A stretch of DNA of 64,000 nt from Acidobacteriota bacterium (GTDB lineage: Bacteria; Acidobacteriota; Terriglobia; Terriglobales; Acidobacteriaceae), in contig JABCZH010000002.1 in NCBI GenBank assembly GCA_013289795.1, positions 124,001-188,000 on the forward strand, given 5' to 3'. Each line of letters starts with the position of its first letter. The stretch's first letter is position 1. A program made the position numbers and the translations under genes. Under the pieces are notes generated by a model. It worked only from the letters and a program-made list of their open reading frames with translations, made no database searches and was not told the origin of the DNA. Shown piece by piece: positions 36,638 through 45,999 of the stretch.

Positions 36638-37807
36638 ATGACTGACCGTCTGCTGAGCCTTGCGTTCTTGTTCATCTCAGCGTTCTCGCTTGCTAGCGAC
36701 ACGACCGTTCCGCCACCACCCCCCGGAGACTACCTTGACGTCGGTGGCGCCAAGCTCTGGTACGAAGACTGCGGCTCACAGAATTCTCCCGCAGTCGTCC
36801 TTCTCCACGATGGCCTGCTGAACTCTATTACCTGGGACGGCATCTGGCCATCGCTCTGCGCCAAATATCACGCCGTGCGCTATGACCGCAGAGGATACGG
36901 CCGCTCCGACTCGACGAAGGCTCCCTTCGTTCCCGAAGAAGATCTTCTCAAGATCATGCGCCAGGTGCACATGGATCGCGCCATCCTCGTTGGGAACTCC
37001 TCCGGAGGTGGACTGGCCCTTGACTTCGCCGTGGCGCATCCGGAAATGGTGGATGGACTATTTCTGATCGGTCCCGTTGTGCATGGCATGGCCAGCACGG
37101 ATTACTTCAACGAACGCGGAAGCAAGAACAGCGCACCCTTGGATCGCGGCGATGTGAAAGCAGCTGCGGAAAACTGGTCGAAGGATCGATTCATAATCGC
37201 TGGCGACGACTCGAAAGCGCGCAAGGAACTCTATGATGGTCTGTCGCAGAATCCGCAGAACCTGAAAGTCGATGGCAGCCTCGAAGTCCGCCCCTCGCCG
37301 CCCACCGTCGTGCGTCTCTCAGAGATTCATATCCCGATGCTGGTCTTAGTGGGCGATGCCGACATCGCCGATGTCTTTGCCTATTCCGGTGCAATCGAAG
37401 CGGCGGTGCCCTTGGCGTCGTTCGAAGTGTGGAAAGATACCGGCCACCTGATTCAGCTTCAGCGTCCGGCGGAGTTGGTGGCCCGATTCAACCGCTTCGT
37501 AGCGTTAACCGAGCGCAAAGACGTGCACCTCACGGACTCTCTCCTCAACGCTTACGTCGGCTGGTACAAACTAGGGAACCGCATGGCGAGCGTGACGGAG
37601 AAAGATAGCCGCCTGGTGGTGGAGATTCCTGGCAATCCTTACTACTGGCTATTTGCCGCCTCGGAAGCGAAGTTCTTCCTGCGCACGGAAGAGACGGAGA
37701 TTGAATTTGAAAGGGATTCGAGCGGGAAAGCGGTTGAGATGGTGGTTCACAATAGTGATGGCAGCGTGAACCGGTGTCCGCGAGTGACGGACGGCAGCAA
37801 ACAGTAG
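36638..37807 (+). CDS. Exported alpha/beta-hydrolase
   Basis: A signal peptide (MTDRLLSLAFLFISAFSLAS) precedes a classical alpha/beta hydrolase. VVLLHDGL is the oxyanion region, GNSSGGG the nucleophile elbow, VLVGDADIAD the acid and DTGHLI the His. A C-terminal 100-residue beta-rich domain (RNRMASVTEKDSRLVVEIPGNPYY-type) resembles DUF3471-like appendages of beta-lactamase-family proteins. It should cleave an ester, amide or epoxide in the periplasm; the substrate is unknown. It follows the previous gene by 31 bp and may share a transcript. Confidence 0.83.
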   Translation: MTDRLLSLAFLFISAFSLASDTTVPPPPPGDYLDVGGAKLWYEDCGSQNSPAVVLLHDGLLNSITWDGIWPSLCAKYHAVRYDRRGYGRSDSTKAPFVPEEDLLKIMRQVHMDRAILVGNSSGGGLALDFAVAHPEMVDGLFLIGPVVHGMASTDYFNERGSKNSAPLDRGDVKAAAENWSKDRFIIAGDDSKARKELYDGLSQNPQNLKVDGSLEVRPSPPTVVRLSEIHIPMLVLVGDADIADVFAYSGAIEAAVPLASFEVWKDTGHLIQLQRPAELVARFNRFVALTERKDVHLTDSLLNAYVGWYKLGNRMASVTEKDSRLVVEIPGNPYYWLFAASEAKFFLRTEETEIEFERDSSGKAVEMVVHNSDGSVNRCPRVTDGSKQ

Positions 37808-37837
37808 GTCAGATTTGGAAGTATGATGCGGGGTGGT

Positions 37838-37918
37838 ACCCTCTGTGTTCTCTATGCCCTCTGTGGTGACGGGTTTTCAAAAAGCTAAAACCACAGAGAG
37901 CACAGAGGACCCAGAGAA
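37838..37918. repeat. CTCTGTGG/CCACAGAG inverted repeat
   Basis: Arms 37838-37867 and 37890-37918 are complementary (ACCCTCTGTGTTCTCT against AGAGAGCACAGAGG). The spacer is about 22 bp. It is between the hydrolase and the receiver/PPDK gene on the same strand and would form a hairpin in a common message. It is the third copy of this family in the window. Confidence 0.85.
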
Positions 37919-37929
37919 GATACACACCT

Positions 37930-40911
37930 ATGGGAACCATCCACACCCCCGATCCCATCGTCGACCCCGAACGCCTCTTCGAGGGCTTCGAGAACCTGAT
38001 GCCCTTCCGGGTACAGGACATTCTCCTCGTCTCGAGCCTCTACGACTCCTTTATTCTGCGCGAAGATGGCCGGCTCAACGAACTGTTGATCGGCGAATCC
38101 CTCGAACTCAACTTGCAGCAGATTCCCGGAATTACCCATGTTTCGAGCGGGGCCGAGGCGCTGGCGCTGGCCCGCTCCCAGCCGCGCTTCAACTTGATCG
38201 TCACCAATCTGGAAGTTGAAGACATGGATGCGGCGCAACTGGCTCGCGAGGTCAAGGCTGCCGGACTCGATGTGCCCGTGGTGGTGCTGGCGTACGACTA
38301 CCGCGAGATCAAGAATTTTGTGGCCCGCAACCCCGTCACCGATCTGGAGTCGATTTTCCTGTGGCAAGGCAACGTCCGCATTCTGATTTCGATAATCAGC
38401 TACATCGAAGACAAGCGCAATGTGCTCCACGACACGCGGACCATCGGCGTGCCGGTGATTCTGGTGGTGGAGGATGACATTCGTTATTACTCGGCTTTTT
38501 TGCCGGTAATTTATACCGAGTTGATCACCCAGTCACGGCGGATCATCAGCGAAGGGCTGAACGTGGCCCACAAACTGGTGCGTATGCGGGCCCGGCCCAA
38601 GATTCTGCTCAGTTCCACTTATGAAGATGCGCTTCAGCAGGCCACGGAGTATCGCGACTATCTATTGGGCGTGGTGTCCGACATTGAATTTCCGCTTGGC
38701 GGTGAGTTGAGTACTGAGGCCGGTTTCGAGCTGGCTCGCCAGGTGCAGGAGAAAGTGCCGGACGTTCCCATCGTGCTGCAATCCAGCCGCACTGAATTTC
38801 GGGCGCGGGCCAATGCCGAAGGCTGTTCCTTCCTTCGCAAGCGCTCACCGACTCTGTTGCGAGACCTGCGACGGCTGCTGACGGAGCATCTGGGCTTTGG
38901 CGATTTTGTTTTCCGCCTGCCCGATCATACTGAGGTGGCCCGGGCCCGCGATTTGAACGAACTGGAAGCCCGGCTGCAAGAGGTTCCCGAGGAGAGCATC
39001 GCATACCACAGCGAGCGCAACCACTTTTCGCGCTGGTTGCGGGCGCGGACCGAGTTCGCCCTGGCGCAAAAGCTTCGCCCGCGCAAGGTCTCTGATTTCT
39101 CCACGCTCGAGGATCTGCGCCACGACCTGATCGACTCCATCGCCGACTACCGCAGCGAGCAGAGCCAAGTCTTAATTGGCGATTTCAATCCCGCGACTTT
39201 CAAGCCAGGCGATCACTACTTCTTGCGGATTGGCGGTGGTTCCCTGGGAGGCAAAGCTCGCGGGCTGGCCTTCGTTCGCCATCTGCTGCACAATAACCGC
39301 ATTGCCCGTCGTTTCCCTAACGTTCGTATTGTGGTGCCACCCAGCGTGGTGCTCGCAACCGACGTGTTTGACCGCTTCCTGAGCGAAAACAATCTGCTCG
39401 ACTTCGCCATGCACTCGACCGACGACGCTGATGTCCAGCGGCGGTTTCTGGCGGGAGCATTCCCTGCCCCGCTACGCGAGAATCTGCTGGCATTTCTGGC
39501 GGAGGTGCACTATCCGCTGGCGGTGCGTTCGTCGAGCTTGCTCGAAGACTCTCAATACGAGCCGTTCACCGGCGTGTATGAAACTTTCATGCTGGGCAAC
39601 CAGCACGCTGATCTCTTGATCCGCCTGGAACAACTCATGGAAGCGATCAAGCGGGTTTACGCTTCCACTTTCAGTTCCCATGCCAAGGCCTATGTGCGCT
39701 CGACGCCGTATCGGCTGGAAGAAGAAAAGATGGCGGTAATTCTGCAACAGGTGGTAGGAGCGATCCATGGGCAGCGGTTCTACCCTGATTTCTCCGGCGT
39801 GGTGCGATCGCACAATTTCTATCCTGTCCCTCCCATGAACTACGGCGACGGAATCGCAGCTGTGGCCCTGGGCATGGGGCGCGCCGTGGTGGATGGAGGC
39901 AAGTGCCTGACGTTTTGTCCCCGCTATCCGCGAAACCTGGTGCAATTCTCTTCGGTGGAGGACATCCTGGCCAACTCTCAGCGTGATTTCTGGGCGCTGG
40001 ACTTGAACCATGCGGAACCTCATGAAGACCCCCTGGCCGATCTGCGGGAAGTGCAATTCGGCCTCGACGCGGCCGAGACCGATGAGACCCTGCAAAACGT
40101 GGCATCAACTTATTCCGCGGACAATCACGTTGTCTATGACGGGCTCAGCCGGCCCGGGACGCGCATTGTGAGTTTCGCTCCAGTCCTCAAACACGACGTC
40201 TTCCCGCTCCCCGGAATTCTGGAACGCCTGACAAAGATCGGCGAAGACGCCTTTGGCCGCCCGGTCGAGATTGAGTTTGCGGTGCGGTTGCCGGAAAGCG
40301 TTCGCGGCCCATCCGAGTTTGGCTTTTTGCAGATTCGCCCGCTAGTGCTGTCGCGCGAAGGCGAAGAGTTGCGCATGGAGGATGTGAAGCCGGATCAGCT
40401 CATCTGCCAGAGCGCCAAAGTCCTGGGGAATGGAAGAATCCAGGATCTGCGTGACCTGGTCGTGGTCGACCTCCACCGCTTTGAAAGGACACGCAGTCAG
40501 GAAGTTGCCGAGGGCGTGGCCCAATTCAACGCAAAGCTGAACGAGAGTGGCCGGCCGTATTTGCTGATTGGAGTGGGGCGCTGGGGCTCGAACGATCCCT
40601 GGCTGGGAATTCCGGTGGAGTGGGACGAAATTTCAGGAGCACGCGTTATTGTTGAAGCCGGCTTCCGTGATTTTCGCGTGACTCCATCGCAAGGCAGTCA
40701 CTTCTTTCAGAATCTCACCGCATTTCAAGTGGGATACTTCACCGTGAATCCAGACGCCGGCGAGGGCTTCGTCGACTGGCAATGGCTGAGCGCTCAGCCC
40801 GCGGCTGAGGAGCGCGGGTGCGTGCGGCATCTACGGTTTGAGCAGCCGATGGTCGTGGTAATGAATGGAAAGACCAGCCAGGGAATGGTGTTCAAACCGC
40901 AAGCAGCATGA
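37930..40911 (+). CDS. Receiver-receiver-PEP/pyruvate-binding fusion protein
   Basis: This 993-residue protein has three parts. Residues about 28-160 resemble a receiver domain, but the phospho-acceptor position is N93 (IVTNLEVEDMD). Residues about 173-325 form a second receiver with VEDD (180-183), D251 (VVSDIEFP) and a Lys near 304, so it can be phosphorylated in principle. From about residue 415 the protein follows the PPDK N-terminal (PEP/pyruvate-binding, ATP-grasp) fold: GGSLGGKARGL (436-446) and RSSSLLEDSQYEPFTGVYET (533-552). The His swivelling and PEP TIM-barrel domains are absent; the C-terminus (VGRWGSNDPWLG) is its own. It may be an ATP-dependent regulator rather than a PPDK. Confidence 0.82.
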   Translation: MGTIHTPDPIVDPERLFEGFENLMPFRVQDILLVSSLYDSFILREDGRLNELLIGESLELNLQQIPGITHVSSGAEALALARSQPRFNLIVTNLEVEDMDAAQLAREVKAAGLDVPVVVLAYDYREIKNFVARNPVTDLESIFLWQGNVRILISIISYIEDKRNVLHDTRTIGVPVILVVEDDIRYYSAFLPVIYTELITQSRRIISEGLNVAHKLVRMRARPKILLSSTYEDALQQATEYRDYLLGVVSDIEFPLGGELSTEAGFELARQVQEKVPDVPIVLQSSRTEFRARANAEGCSFLRKRSPTLLRDLRRLLTEHLGFGDFVFRLPDHTEVARARDLNELEARLQEVPEESIAYHSERNHFSRWLRARTEFALAQKLRPRKVSDFSTLEDLRHDLIDSIADYRSEQSQVLIGDFNPATFKPGDHYFLRIGGGSLGGKARGLAFVRHLLHNNRIARRFPNVRIVVPPSVVLATDVFDRFLSENNLLDFAMHSTDDADVQRRFLAGAFPAPLRENLLAFLAEVHYPLAVRSSSLLEDSQYEPFTGVYETFMLGNQHADLLIRLEQLMEAIKRVYASTFSSHAKAYVRSTPYRLEEEKMAVILQQVVGAIHGQRFYPDFSGVVRSHNFYPVPPMNYGDGIAAVALGMGRAVVDGGKCLTFCPRYPRNLVQFSSVEDILANSQRDFWALDLNHAEPHEDPLADLREVQFGLDAAETDETLQNVASTYSADNHVVYDGLSRPGTRIVSFAPVLKHDVFPLPGILERLTKIGEDAFGRPVEIEFAVRLPESVRGPSEFGFLQIRPLVLSREGEELRMEDVKPDQLICQSAKVLGNGRIQDLRDLVVVDLHRFERTRSQEVAEGVAQFNAKLNESGRPYLLIGVGRWGSNDPWLGIPVEWDEISGARVIVEAGFRDFRVTPSQGSHFFQNLTAFQVGYFTVNPDAGEGFVDWQWLSAQPAAEERGCVRHLRFEQPMVVVMNGKTSQGMVFKPQAA

Positions 40912-40939
40912 ATCCCGTTTTGCCGTGGGCTCGGTTTCG

Positions 40940-41734
40940 CTAGTAGCGGCGTTCCCTGATCCAGATTCTGACTTGCTCTTCGACCGAGAAACCCTCCGCC
41001 GGATTCTGCACAAACTTCGATTCCAGGGCGAAGGTATGGGCCTCAAGTGGCACGGTGAAATGTGAGTTCGTCCTGAGAAAACCATCGACGAAGGCGCGAG
41101 TGTAGCGCTCTGGCCCGAGGAGTTGAAACTGGACGGCATGCACCAACCCGTGAAACAGGTCCCGCTCTGTGATTCTTTCGTTGAATACCACGACATCGAC
41201 AAAGGTCAGCGACGCCATGTGCGTAACCTGCGGCAGGTTAGCGATGCCCAGCGCCTTCGCTTCGGAGTAAAACGACGGATTCGGAAGTCGCGCGCCGCCC
41301 AGTTCCACAATTCTCACGCGGTCGAGGATGCCGGGGGAAAAGAACGGCCGCATGAGGGCCTTGTGCTCCGCGCTGAGGGGTTCCCCCGCAGCATAGTGGC
41401 GGTCGCGCTGCTCTCGCAGGTACGCCAGAACTCGTTCGGTGGCGCGAGAAATCTGTTCCTCGGGCAACATTGTCCCGCCGGTGTTCGGCCCCGCAGCCTC
41501 GCGCGGAATGAGCTTTTCGATGGAACTGTAGTAATCGTTCAGGTCGCTGGCTGCGGCGATGGCTTTGCGCAAGATCGAGCGCTCCCCAAACCGGGCCAGA
41601 TCATCGATTGAGAAACGGAGACGAAGTTGGTGGGTAGCGCACTGTGCGCTGATGAGTTCCAACTCTGCGTGGTGCAACTCGGCATCCATTTGGACAATAG
41701 CAATCCTGTCATCTGGATCATCCCAGGAAAACAT
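40940..41734 (-). CDS. Hypothetical protein with degenerate peptidase motif, TetR-linked
   Basis: I do not recognise a named family. The 264-residue product contains ERDLFHGLVHAVQFQLLG, which matches the helix of HExxH-type proteins (usually HELVHVVQ) with the catalytic Glu replaced by Gly. The later VPLEAHTFALESKF matches the third-ligand position of that type. Thus metal may still bind but proteolysis is doubtful. ATG 41734 has GGGAG eight bases upstream and is preferred to the TTG at 41761. It is divergent from the TetR gene, whose operator overlaps its promoter, so it is a probable target. Confidence 0.62.
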   Translation of the reverse strand: MFSWDDPDDRIAIVQMDAELHHAELELISAQCATHQLRLRFSIDDLARFGERSILRKAIAAASDLNDYYSSIEKLIPREAAGPNTGGTMLPEEQISRATERVLAYLREQRDRHYAAGEPLSAEHKALMRPFFSPGILDRVRIVELGGARLPNPSFYSEAKALGIANLPQVTHMASLTFVDVVVFNERITERDLFHGLVHAVQFQLLGPERYTRAFVDGFLRTNSHFTVPLEAHTFALESKFVQNPAEGFSVEEQVRIWIRERRY

Positions 41735-41788
41735 TCGGTAAACTCCCAATTGAGCTTGCAAACTGCCGGAAAGGACCTATACTCATTA

Positions 41789-41817
41789 CGTATACAGTGT
41801 TACGTTTACACTGTCAA
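41789..41817 (-). promoter_or_regulatory. Promoter with TetR-type operator in the divergent intergenic region
   Basis: On the minus strand, TTGACA (41812-41817), a 17-bp spacer and TATACG (41789-41794) form a near-consensus promoter for the hypothetical gene. A 21-bp palindrome ACAGTGT-N7-ACACTGT (41794-41814) occupies the spacer and touches both hexamers. Two contiguous 14-bp direct copies (41786-41799 and 41800-41813, 12/14 alike) also cover this stretch. A regulator bound here would block this promoter and possibly the TetR gene's own. Confidence 0.72.
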
Positions 41818-41854
41818 CATTTATTTAAACGTTTTAGTGACTGAGGATAAAGGC

Positions 41855-42418
41855 ATGCCCCGGCACCTCGATCCCGATGTCGAAGAACGCATTTTGAACG
41901 CCGCCCTTAAGTTGTGGAGAAAGGGAGCCGAGAAAACCCTCACCATGCGAGCCGTGGCCAAGGCCGCAGGCACTAACACTCCTGCCGTTTACCGCCGTTT
42001 TAAAGATCGGCGGGACATTTTGCATACCCTTTTGCGGCGCCTGCAAAAGGATGTCGCAGACGTGGTTCGCCCCTGCCAATCTGCTGAGGAGGCATGTGAG
42101 CGATATCTTGAGTTTGCGTTGAGTCATCCTAACGAGTACGAACTCTTTTATGAGCATGCCTACCAACTTCCCCACCCGTCTCAGGGTCCGATAAGAGAAC
42201 ATCGGCCCACCATGGCGCTGGTAGAAGCCAAGCTGGCCGACCGTCTCGGCGGATGCCCAGAGGACCACACGCGCCTGGGCCTCGCCCTTTGGGCGCTGTC
42301 GCATGGGACGGCCATGCTCCTGATCTCGAAGTCGATTCCCGAGGAGCACGCCGATGAGTTGCGTTCTGTTTTCTGCTCAACCCTGAGGGCTATGGTCCGA
42401 AACGGGTCTGAATGCTGA
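41855..42418 (+). CDS. TetR/AcrR-family transcriptional regulator
   Basis: The N-terminal HTH (VEERILNAALKLWRKGAEKTLTMRAVAKAAGTNTPAVYRRF) matches TetR repressors. The C-terminal ligand-binding part is helical. Length 187 residues is normal. ATG 41855 is preceded by GAGG; the frame upstream lacks support. The palindrome 41-61 bp upstream is its likely operator and controls the divergent gene. The inducer is unknown. Confidence 0.88.
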   Translation: MPRHLDPDVEERILNAALKLWRKGAEKTLTMRAVAKAAGTNTPAVYRRFKDRRDILHTLLRRLQKDVADVVRPCQSAEEACERYLEFALSHPNEYELFYEHAYQLPHPSQGPIREHRPTMALVEAKLADRLGGCPEDHTRLGLALWALSHGTAMLLISKSIPEEHADELRSVFCSTLRAMVRNGSEC

Positions 42419-42435
42419 AATAATGAAGTTGCGGC

Positions 42436-43518
42436 TTGGGGACGCTCGAATTGAAACCGGTCAGCGAAATAGCCACGTTCGTCAAGCAAGCAGCGAAGGA
42501 CGCCGGCTTTGAACTGGCCGGCATCGCTCCGGTTGCGGAATTTTCCGAGTTGAGCCGTTTTCCCGAATGGATCGCCGCCGGACACGCCGGCGAAATGCAA
42601 TATCTCGAGAAGCGCGACGAAGCCGGGAATCTGAAGCGGGCCTCTTTGCGCTCGGCGGTCCCGTGGGCACGCAGCGTGATCGTCTGTACCATCAATTACA
42701 ATACCGCCCATCCCTACTCGACAGAGGTGCAAGATCCTGATCGGGGATGGATTTCGCGTTATGCATGGAGCAACGAGGACTACCACGAAGCAGTTCTGCG
42801 GCGGTTGCGAGTGGTTGAGGATCGCCTGCGGAAAGTAACCAGTGAGACCGCGGCACTGCAAACGCTCTGCTACGTCGACACTGGTCCTTTGGTGGAGCGG
42901 GTCTATGCCAAATACGCGGGCGTGGGATGGATCGGGAAAAATACCTGCATATTGAATCAGCAAATGGGATCGTGGCTTTTTCTCGGCGTAATCATCTGTT
43001 CACTTGAGCTTACGCCGGACTTCCCTGCTCCGGACCGTTGCGGCACGTGCACACGCTGCATTGATGCCTGCCCGACGGACGCGCTCATCGCGCCCTACCA
43101 GCTCGATTCCAATCGGTGCATTTCGTATTTGACCATCGAAAAGCGCGGGGACATTCCGGAAGAAATACGCGAGGGCACGGGGCGGCACGTGTTCGGGTGC
43201 GACATTTGTCAGGACGTCTGCCCGTGGAACCGCAAGGCTCCATCTACTCGCGCCGATGAGTTTCAGCCGCGCCAGGGATTGGTCAATCCGGCACTGGAGT
43301 GGCTTGCGCAGATGACGACCGAGGAATTTCGTGACACATTTCGCGGCTCACCCATTCGCCGCACCAAGCGCGCTGGGCTGCGCCGGAATGCGGTCGTCGC
43401 CATGGGCAACAGCGGGAATCGCCGGTTCGCTCCAGTTCTGGAGGAGCTGGCAGCCGATGAAGACCCGGTAGTGGCAGAGCACGCGAAGTGGGCAGTGAGG
43501 AAGCTGGCTTCGTCGTGA
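42436..43518 (+). CDS. queG: Epoxyqueuosine reductase
   Basis: This enzyme reduces epoxyqueuosine in tRNA to queuosine using cobalamin and two 4Fe-4S clusters. The clusters' ligands are visible: C202-x2-C205-x2-C208-x3-C212 (CGTCTRCIDACP), and C255, C258, C262 (CDICQDVCP) with C228. The proton donor Asp148 (YVDTGP) and the C-terminal HEAT-like repeat are present. The start is uncertain: a TTG at 42436 gives the full N-terminus, and no ATG in frame is near. It follows the TetR gene closely. Confidence 0.92.
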   Translation: MGTLELKPVSEIATFVKQAAKDAGFELAGIAPVAEFSELSRFPEWIAAGHAGEMQYLEKRDEAGNLKRASLRSAVPWARSVIVCTINYNTAHPYSTEVQDPDRGWISRYAWSNEDYHEAVLRRLRVVEDRLRKVTSETAALQTLCYVDTGPLVERVYAKYAGVGWIGKNTCILNQQMGSWLFLGVIICSLELTPDFPAPDRCGTCTRCIDACPTDALIAPYQLDSNRCISYLTIEKRGDIPEEIREGTGRHVFGCDICQDVCPWNRKAPSTRADEFQPRQGLVNPALEWLAQMTTEEFRDTFRGSPIRRTKRAGLRRNAVVAMGNSGNRRFAPVLEELAADEDPVVAEHAKWAVRKLASS

Positions 43519-43566
43519 ACTGGTGTTGCCCGTGCTAGCATGGCTTCAGGTTTTGCCGATCGGATC

Positions 43567-45555
43567 ATGCCTATTTCCCGGCTTTTCGTGGCCTTGTTGT
43601 TGAGCGCTTCGGCCTTGCTGTCACCCGCGTTGGCTGCTGAACCCCACTGGATTCAAGTCGCTTCGAGGCATTTCCTGGTGCTCACGGATGGCGACGAAAA
43701 GCAGGGGCGAGAAGTCGCCGTGCGATTTGAGCAGATGCGGGCCGTTTTTGGACAGTTGTTGGCCCGAAGCCGGGTGAACATGCCGCTGCCTGTCGACATC
43801 ATCGCCCTCAAGAGCGACGAAGAATATGCGAACGCGGCTCCCTCGCCGCAGGGTAAACCCATCTTTGAAGCTGCGTTTTCGATTCCAGGCGAAGACCGGG
43901 AATTCTTCGTCCTTGATCTGGCAGAGGCCGACAACTGGCGGGCGATTTCTCGCGAGTTCGGCAGAATGCTTTTGAACTACAACTATCCGCCCACGCAGCC
44001 GTGGTTCGATGAGGGCTTCGCCGAGTACTTTGCCAGTCTTCATTTGGACAATCGGCAGATGTGGGTCGGTGAGGACCCCGAATCGAATCCGGCGGTCCGG
44101 CAAAGCGTGTTGGGAAAACCGTCGGGGACTGCCAAACCGCCGCAACCGTTGGTCGAGTTGTTGAGCGCATCGCCATGGATGACGCTGTCCGCTTTGTTTG
44201 TAGCGCAACCGGAGAGCTCTGCCGGAAACAGTCGCCAGACATTGTTTTACGCGCAGTCCTGGATGGTGATGCACTACCTCATCGACAGGAACAAGCTGGC
44301 GGAAACCGGGGCTTACTTCGGTCTGGTCCACAACAACAAACTGCCAGTGGACGAGGCGATCCAAAAGGCTTATGGCATGACCTCGGCGCAATTGGATCAG
44401 GCGGTGAAAGACTATTTTCACTCTCTGACGGCAGTTTCCGCCAAGGCGGTCGTTACTGCGGCTCCGGTCACATATGACGACGTCGGCGTCACCGACACCG
44501 ATGTTCCCGAAGCAGTTGGGCGGGCTTCCGTAGCGGAAATGGATTTGCGTTTGCCGGAACGGCATGATCAAGCTCGCCAACTGCTCGAGACGATTGCAGG
44601 AAAGCCCTTGACCGACAATACGGTCGTCCATCGGGGTGTCGGATGGGATCATCTGGTCAAGATGGAGTTTGAGCCCGCGACCGAAGAGTTCAACGCGGCG
44701 GTGGAGTTGGAGAACAAAGATCCCTGGCCACGTTATTACATGGCGCTGACCAAGTTTCGCGAGGCGCAGTCGAGCGGGAAGGAAGTCAAGGGTCTCGCCA
44801 ACATGATGCAAGATTTGCATTTTAGTTTGGAAAAGTGGACGGAGTGTGCCGAAGCCTATTACATGCTGGGATGGGCGCAGCGGGTGGGCGGCGGCATTCA
44901 CGCGGCCATGGAGTCGGTGCCGGCGGCGATCCGGCTGGCGCCGAGAAATCAAAGTTACTTGCTGGAGATGGCGCGAGTTTATGCAGCGGCGAAAGATTGG
45001 GATGCCGCCACCGCATTGCTGCAACGGCTGACCGCAAGTTCTGACTCACGAGTGGCTGCGGCTGCGCACAGCGATCTGCAAGACCTGCCCTCGTTGATGA
45101 AATATGGCGTGGCTCCGGTACATACTGCTGCCGCGCCCGCCGCCACATCTTCCGCTCCATCGAGCGCAGCCGCGGCGACTGCCAAGCCAACAACTCCCGC
45201 GGCGACACAACCGGCGAGCAAGCCCGGCAGCACGAGTGCGACTGCGAAGAGTTCACCCGCAGCTGACCTGAGCGATGAGATCTCAGAGACGGCGTCTGAG
45301 CCGGTGATTGACAAGCGGCCCATCCACTACTTGAAGGGGAAACTCGTTTCGGTGGATTGCTCTCAGCCTCCGGTCGCGGTTTTGACCTTCTCATCGGGAG
45401 CGAAGACCCTGACGCTGAAGACTGCGGATTACAAATCGATGACTTTGGTCGGGGCGGACGCATTCTCCTGCGCGTGGGCAAACCGGCAGGTCTCGGTGAA
45501 CTACAAAGCCGTAGGAACGGACACCGGGGATTTGGTTTCGTTGGAAGTGCGGTGA
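43567..45555 (+). CDS. Exported peptidase-MA-like protein with lost HExxH motif, plus TPR
   Basis: A signal peptide (MPISRLFVALLLSASALLSPALA) precedes a gluzincin-like domain in which the expected HEFTH helix reads REFGRMLLNY, while the downstream WFDEGFAEYFASL part is conserved. The zinc ligands are therefore missing and the domain is probably non-catalytic. TPR-like repeats (AMESVPAAIRLAP) and an Ala/Pro/Thr-rich low-complexity linker follow, then a small beta domain (VSVDCSQPPVAVLTF). Total 662 residues. It may be a binding or scaffold protein in the periplasm. Confidence 0.78.
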   Translation: MPISRLFVALLLSASALLSPALAAEPHWIQVASRHFLVLTDGDEKQGREVAVRFEQMRAVFGQLLARSRVNMPLPVDIIALKSDEEYANAAPSPQGKPIFEAAFSIPGEDREFFVLDLAEADNWRAISREFGRMLLNYNYPPTQPWFDEGFAEYFASLHLDNRQMWVGEDPESNPAVRQSVLGKPSGTAKPPQPLVELLSASPWMTLSALFVAQPESSAGNSRQTLFYAQSWMVMHYLIDRNKLAETGAYFGLVHNNKLPVDEAIQKAYGMTSAQLDQAVKDYFHSLTAVSAKAVVTAAPVTYDDVGVTDTDVPEAVGRASVAEMDLRLPERHDQARQLLETIAGKPLTDNTVVHRGVGWDHLVKMEFEPATEEFNAAVELENKDPWPRYYMALTKFREAQSSGKEVKGLANMMQDLHFSLEKWTECAEAYYMLGWAQRVGGGIHAAMESVPAAIRLAPRNQSYLLEMARVYAAAKDWDAATALLQRLTASSDSRVAAAAHSDLQDLPSLMKYGVAPVHTAAAPAATSSAPSSAAAATAKPTTPAATQPASKPGSTSATAKSSPAADLSDEISETASEPVIDKRPIHYLKGKLVSVDCSQPPVAVLTFSSGAKTLTLKTADYKSMTLVGADAFSCAWANRQVSVNYKAVGTDTGDLVSLEVR

Positions 45556-45622
45556 GAGGGATTTGCACGACGCACTCGTAAACTGCAAGAAAGAGAGCCC
45601 TCGTGCGGTATCCGGCCAGCCC

Positions 45623-45904
45623 TCATGTCCGACCTCGTTGACGTGCACGTCCAATCAAAGTCCAAAACCATAACACCGGCCAGGCAAGCAGGACCGCATT
45701 CATCAAGCCTGCGATCACCAAATACGCGTTCGCCCAGTCAGAGTGGATGCCCTGTCGAAAGAAAATTGCCGCGCCGAGCATTCCCGGTGCCAGGAGCACT
45801 CCGACGCCAGACAATCCGGGTACACTGCCGGCCAATGCAGCGAACACAGTCAGAATGAGCCCGATCACGAACGACCAGGCATACTTGCGAAGTTCCATCT
45901 TCAT
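45623..45904 (-). CDS. Small membrane protein with about three membrane helices
   Basis: Three hydrophobic segments are visible (SFVIGLILTVFAALAG, GVGVLLAPGMLGAAIFF, AYLVIAGLMNAVLLAWPVLWFWTLI). ATG 45904 (MKMELRKYAW) is the first good start; a TTG at 45919 also exists. There is no recognised family, no Cys or catalytic motif. The gene lies downstream of and convergent with the peptidase-MA-like gene. Confidence 0.6.
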   Translation of the reverse strand: MKMELRKYAWSFVIGLILTVFAALAGSVPGLSGVGVLLAPGMLGAAIFFRQGIHSDWANAYLVIAGLMNAVLLAWPVLWFWTLIGRARQRGRT

Positions 45905-45999
45905 TAGCGGGTGGTCCAAGCCACCGCTCGATATTCTACTCTCGAGGGTGCGCCGTCCATCTCAGCCTGGGCGGGGGGCTTCATGAATGCTCCCAGAGA

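Noticed and set aside
43621-45024. Long minus-strand ORF opposite the peptidase-MA-like gene
   Set aside because: It is a shadow of the plus-strand codon pattern; it has no domain or start support.
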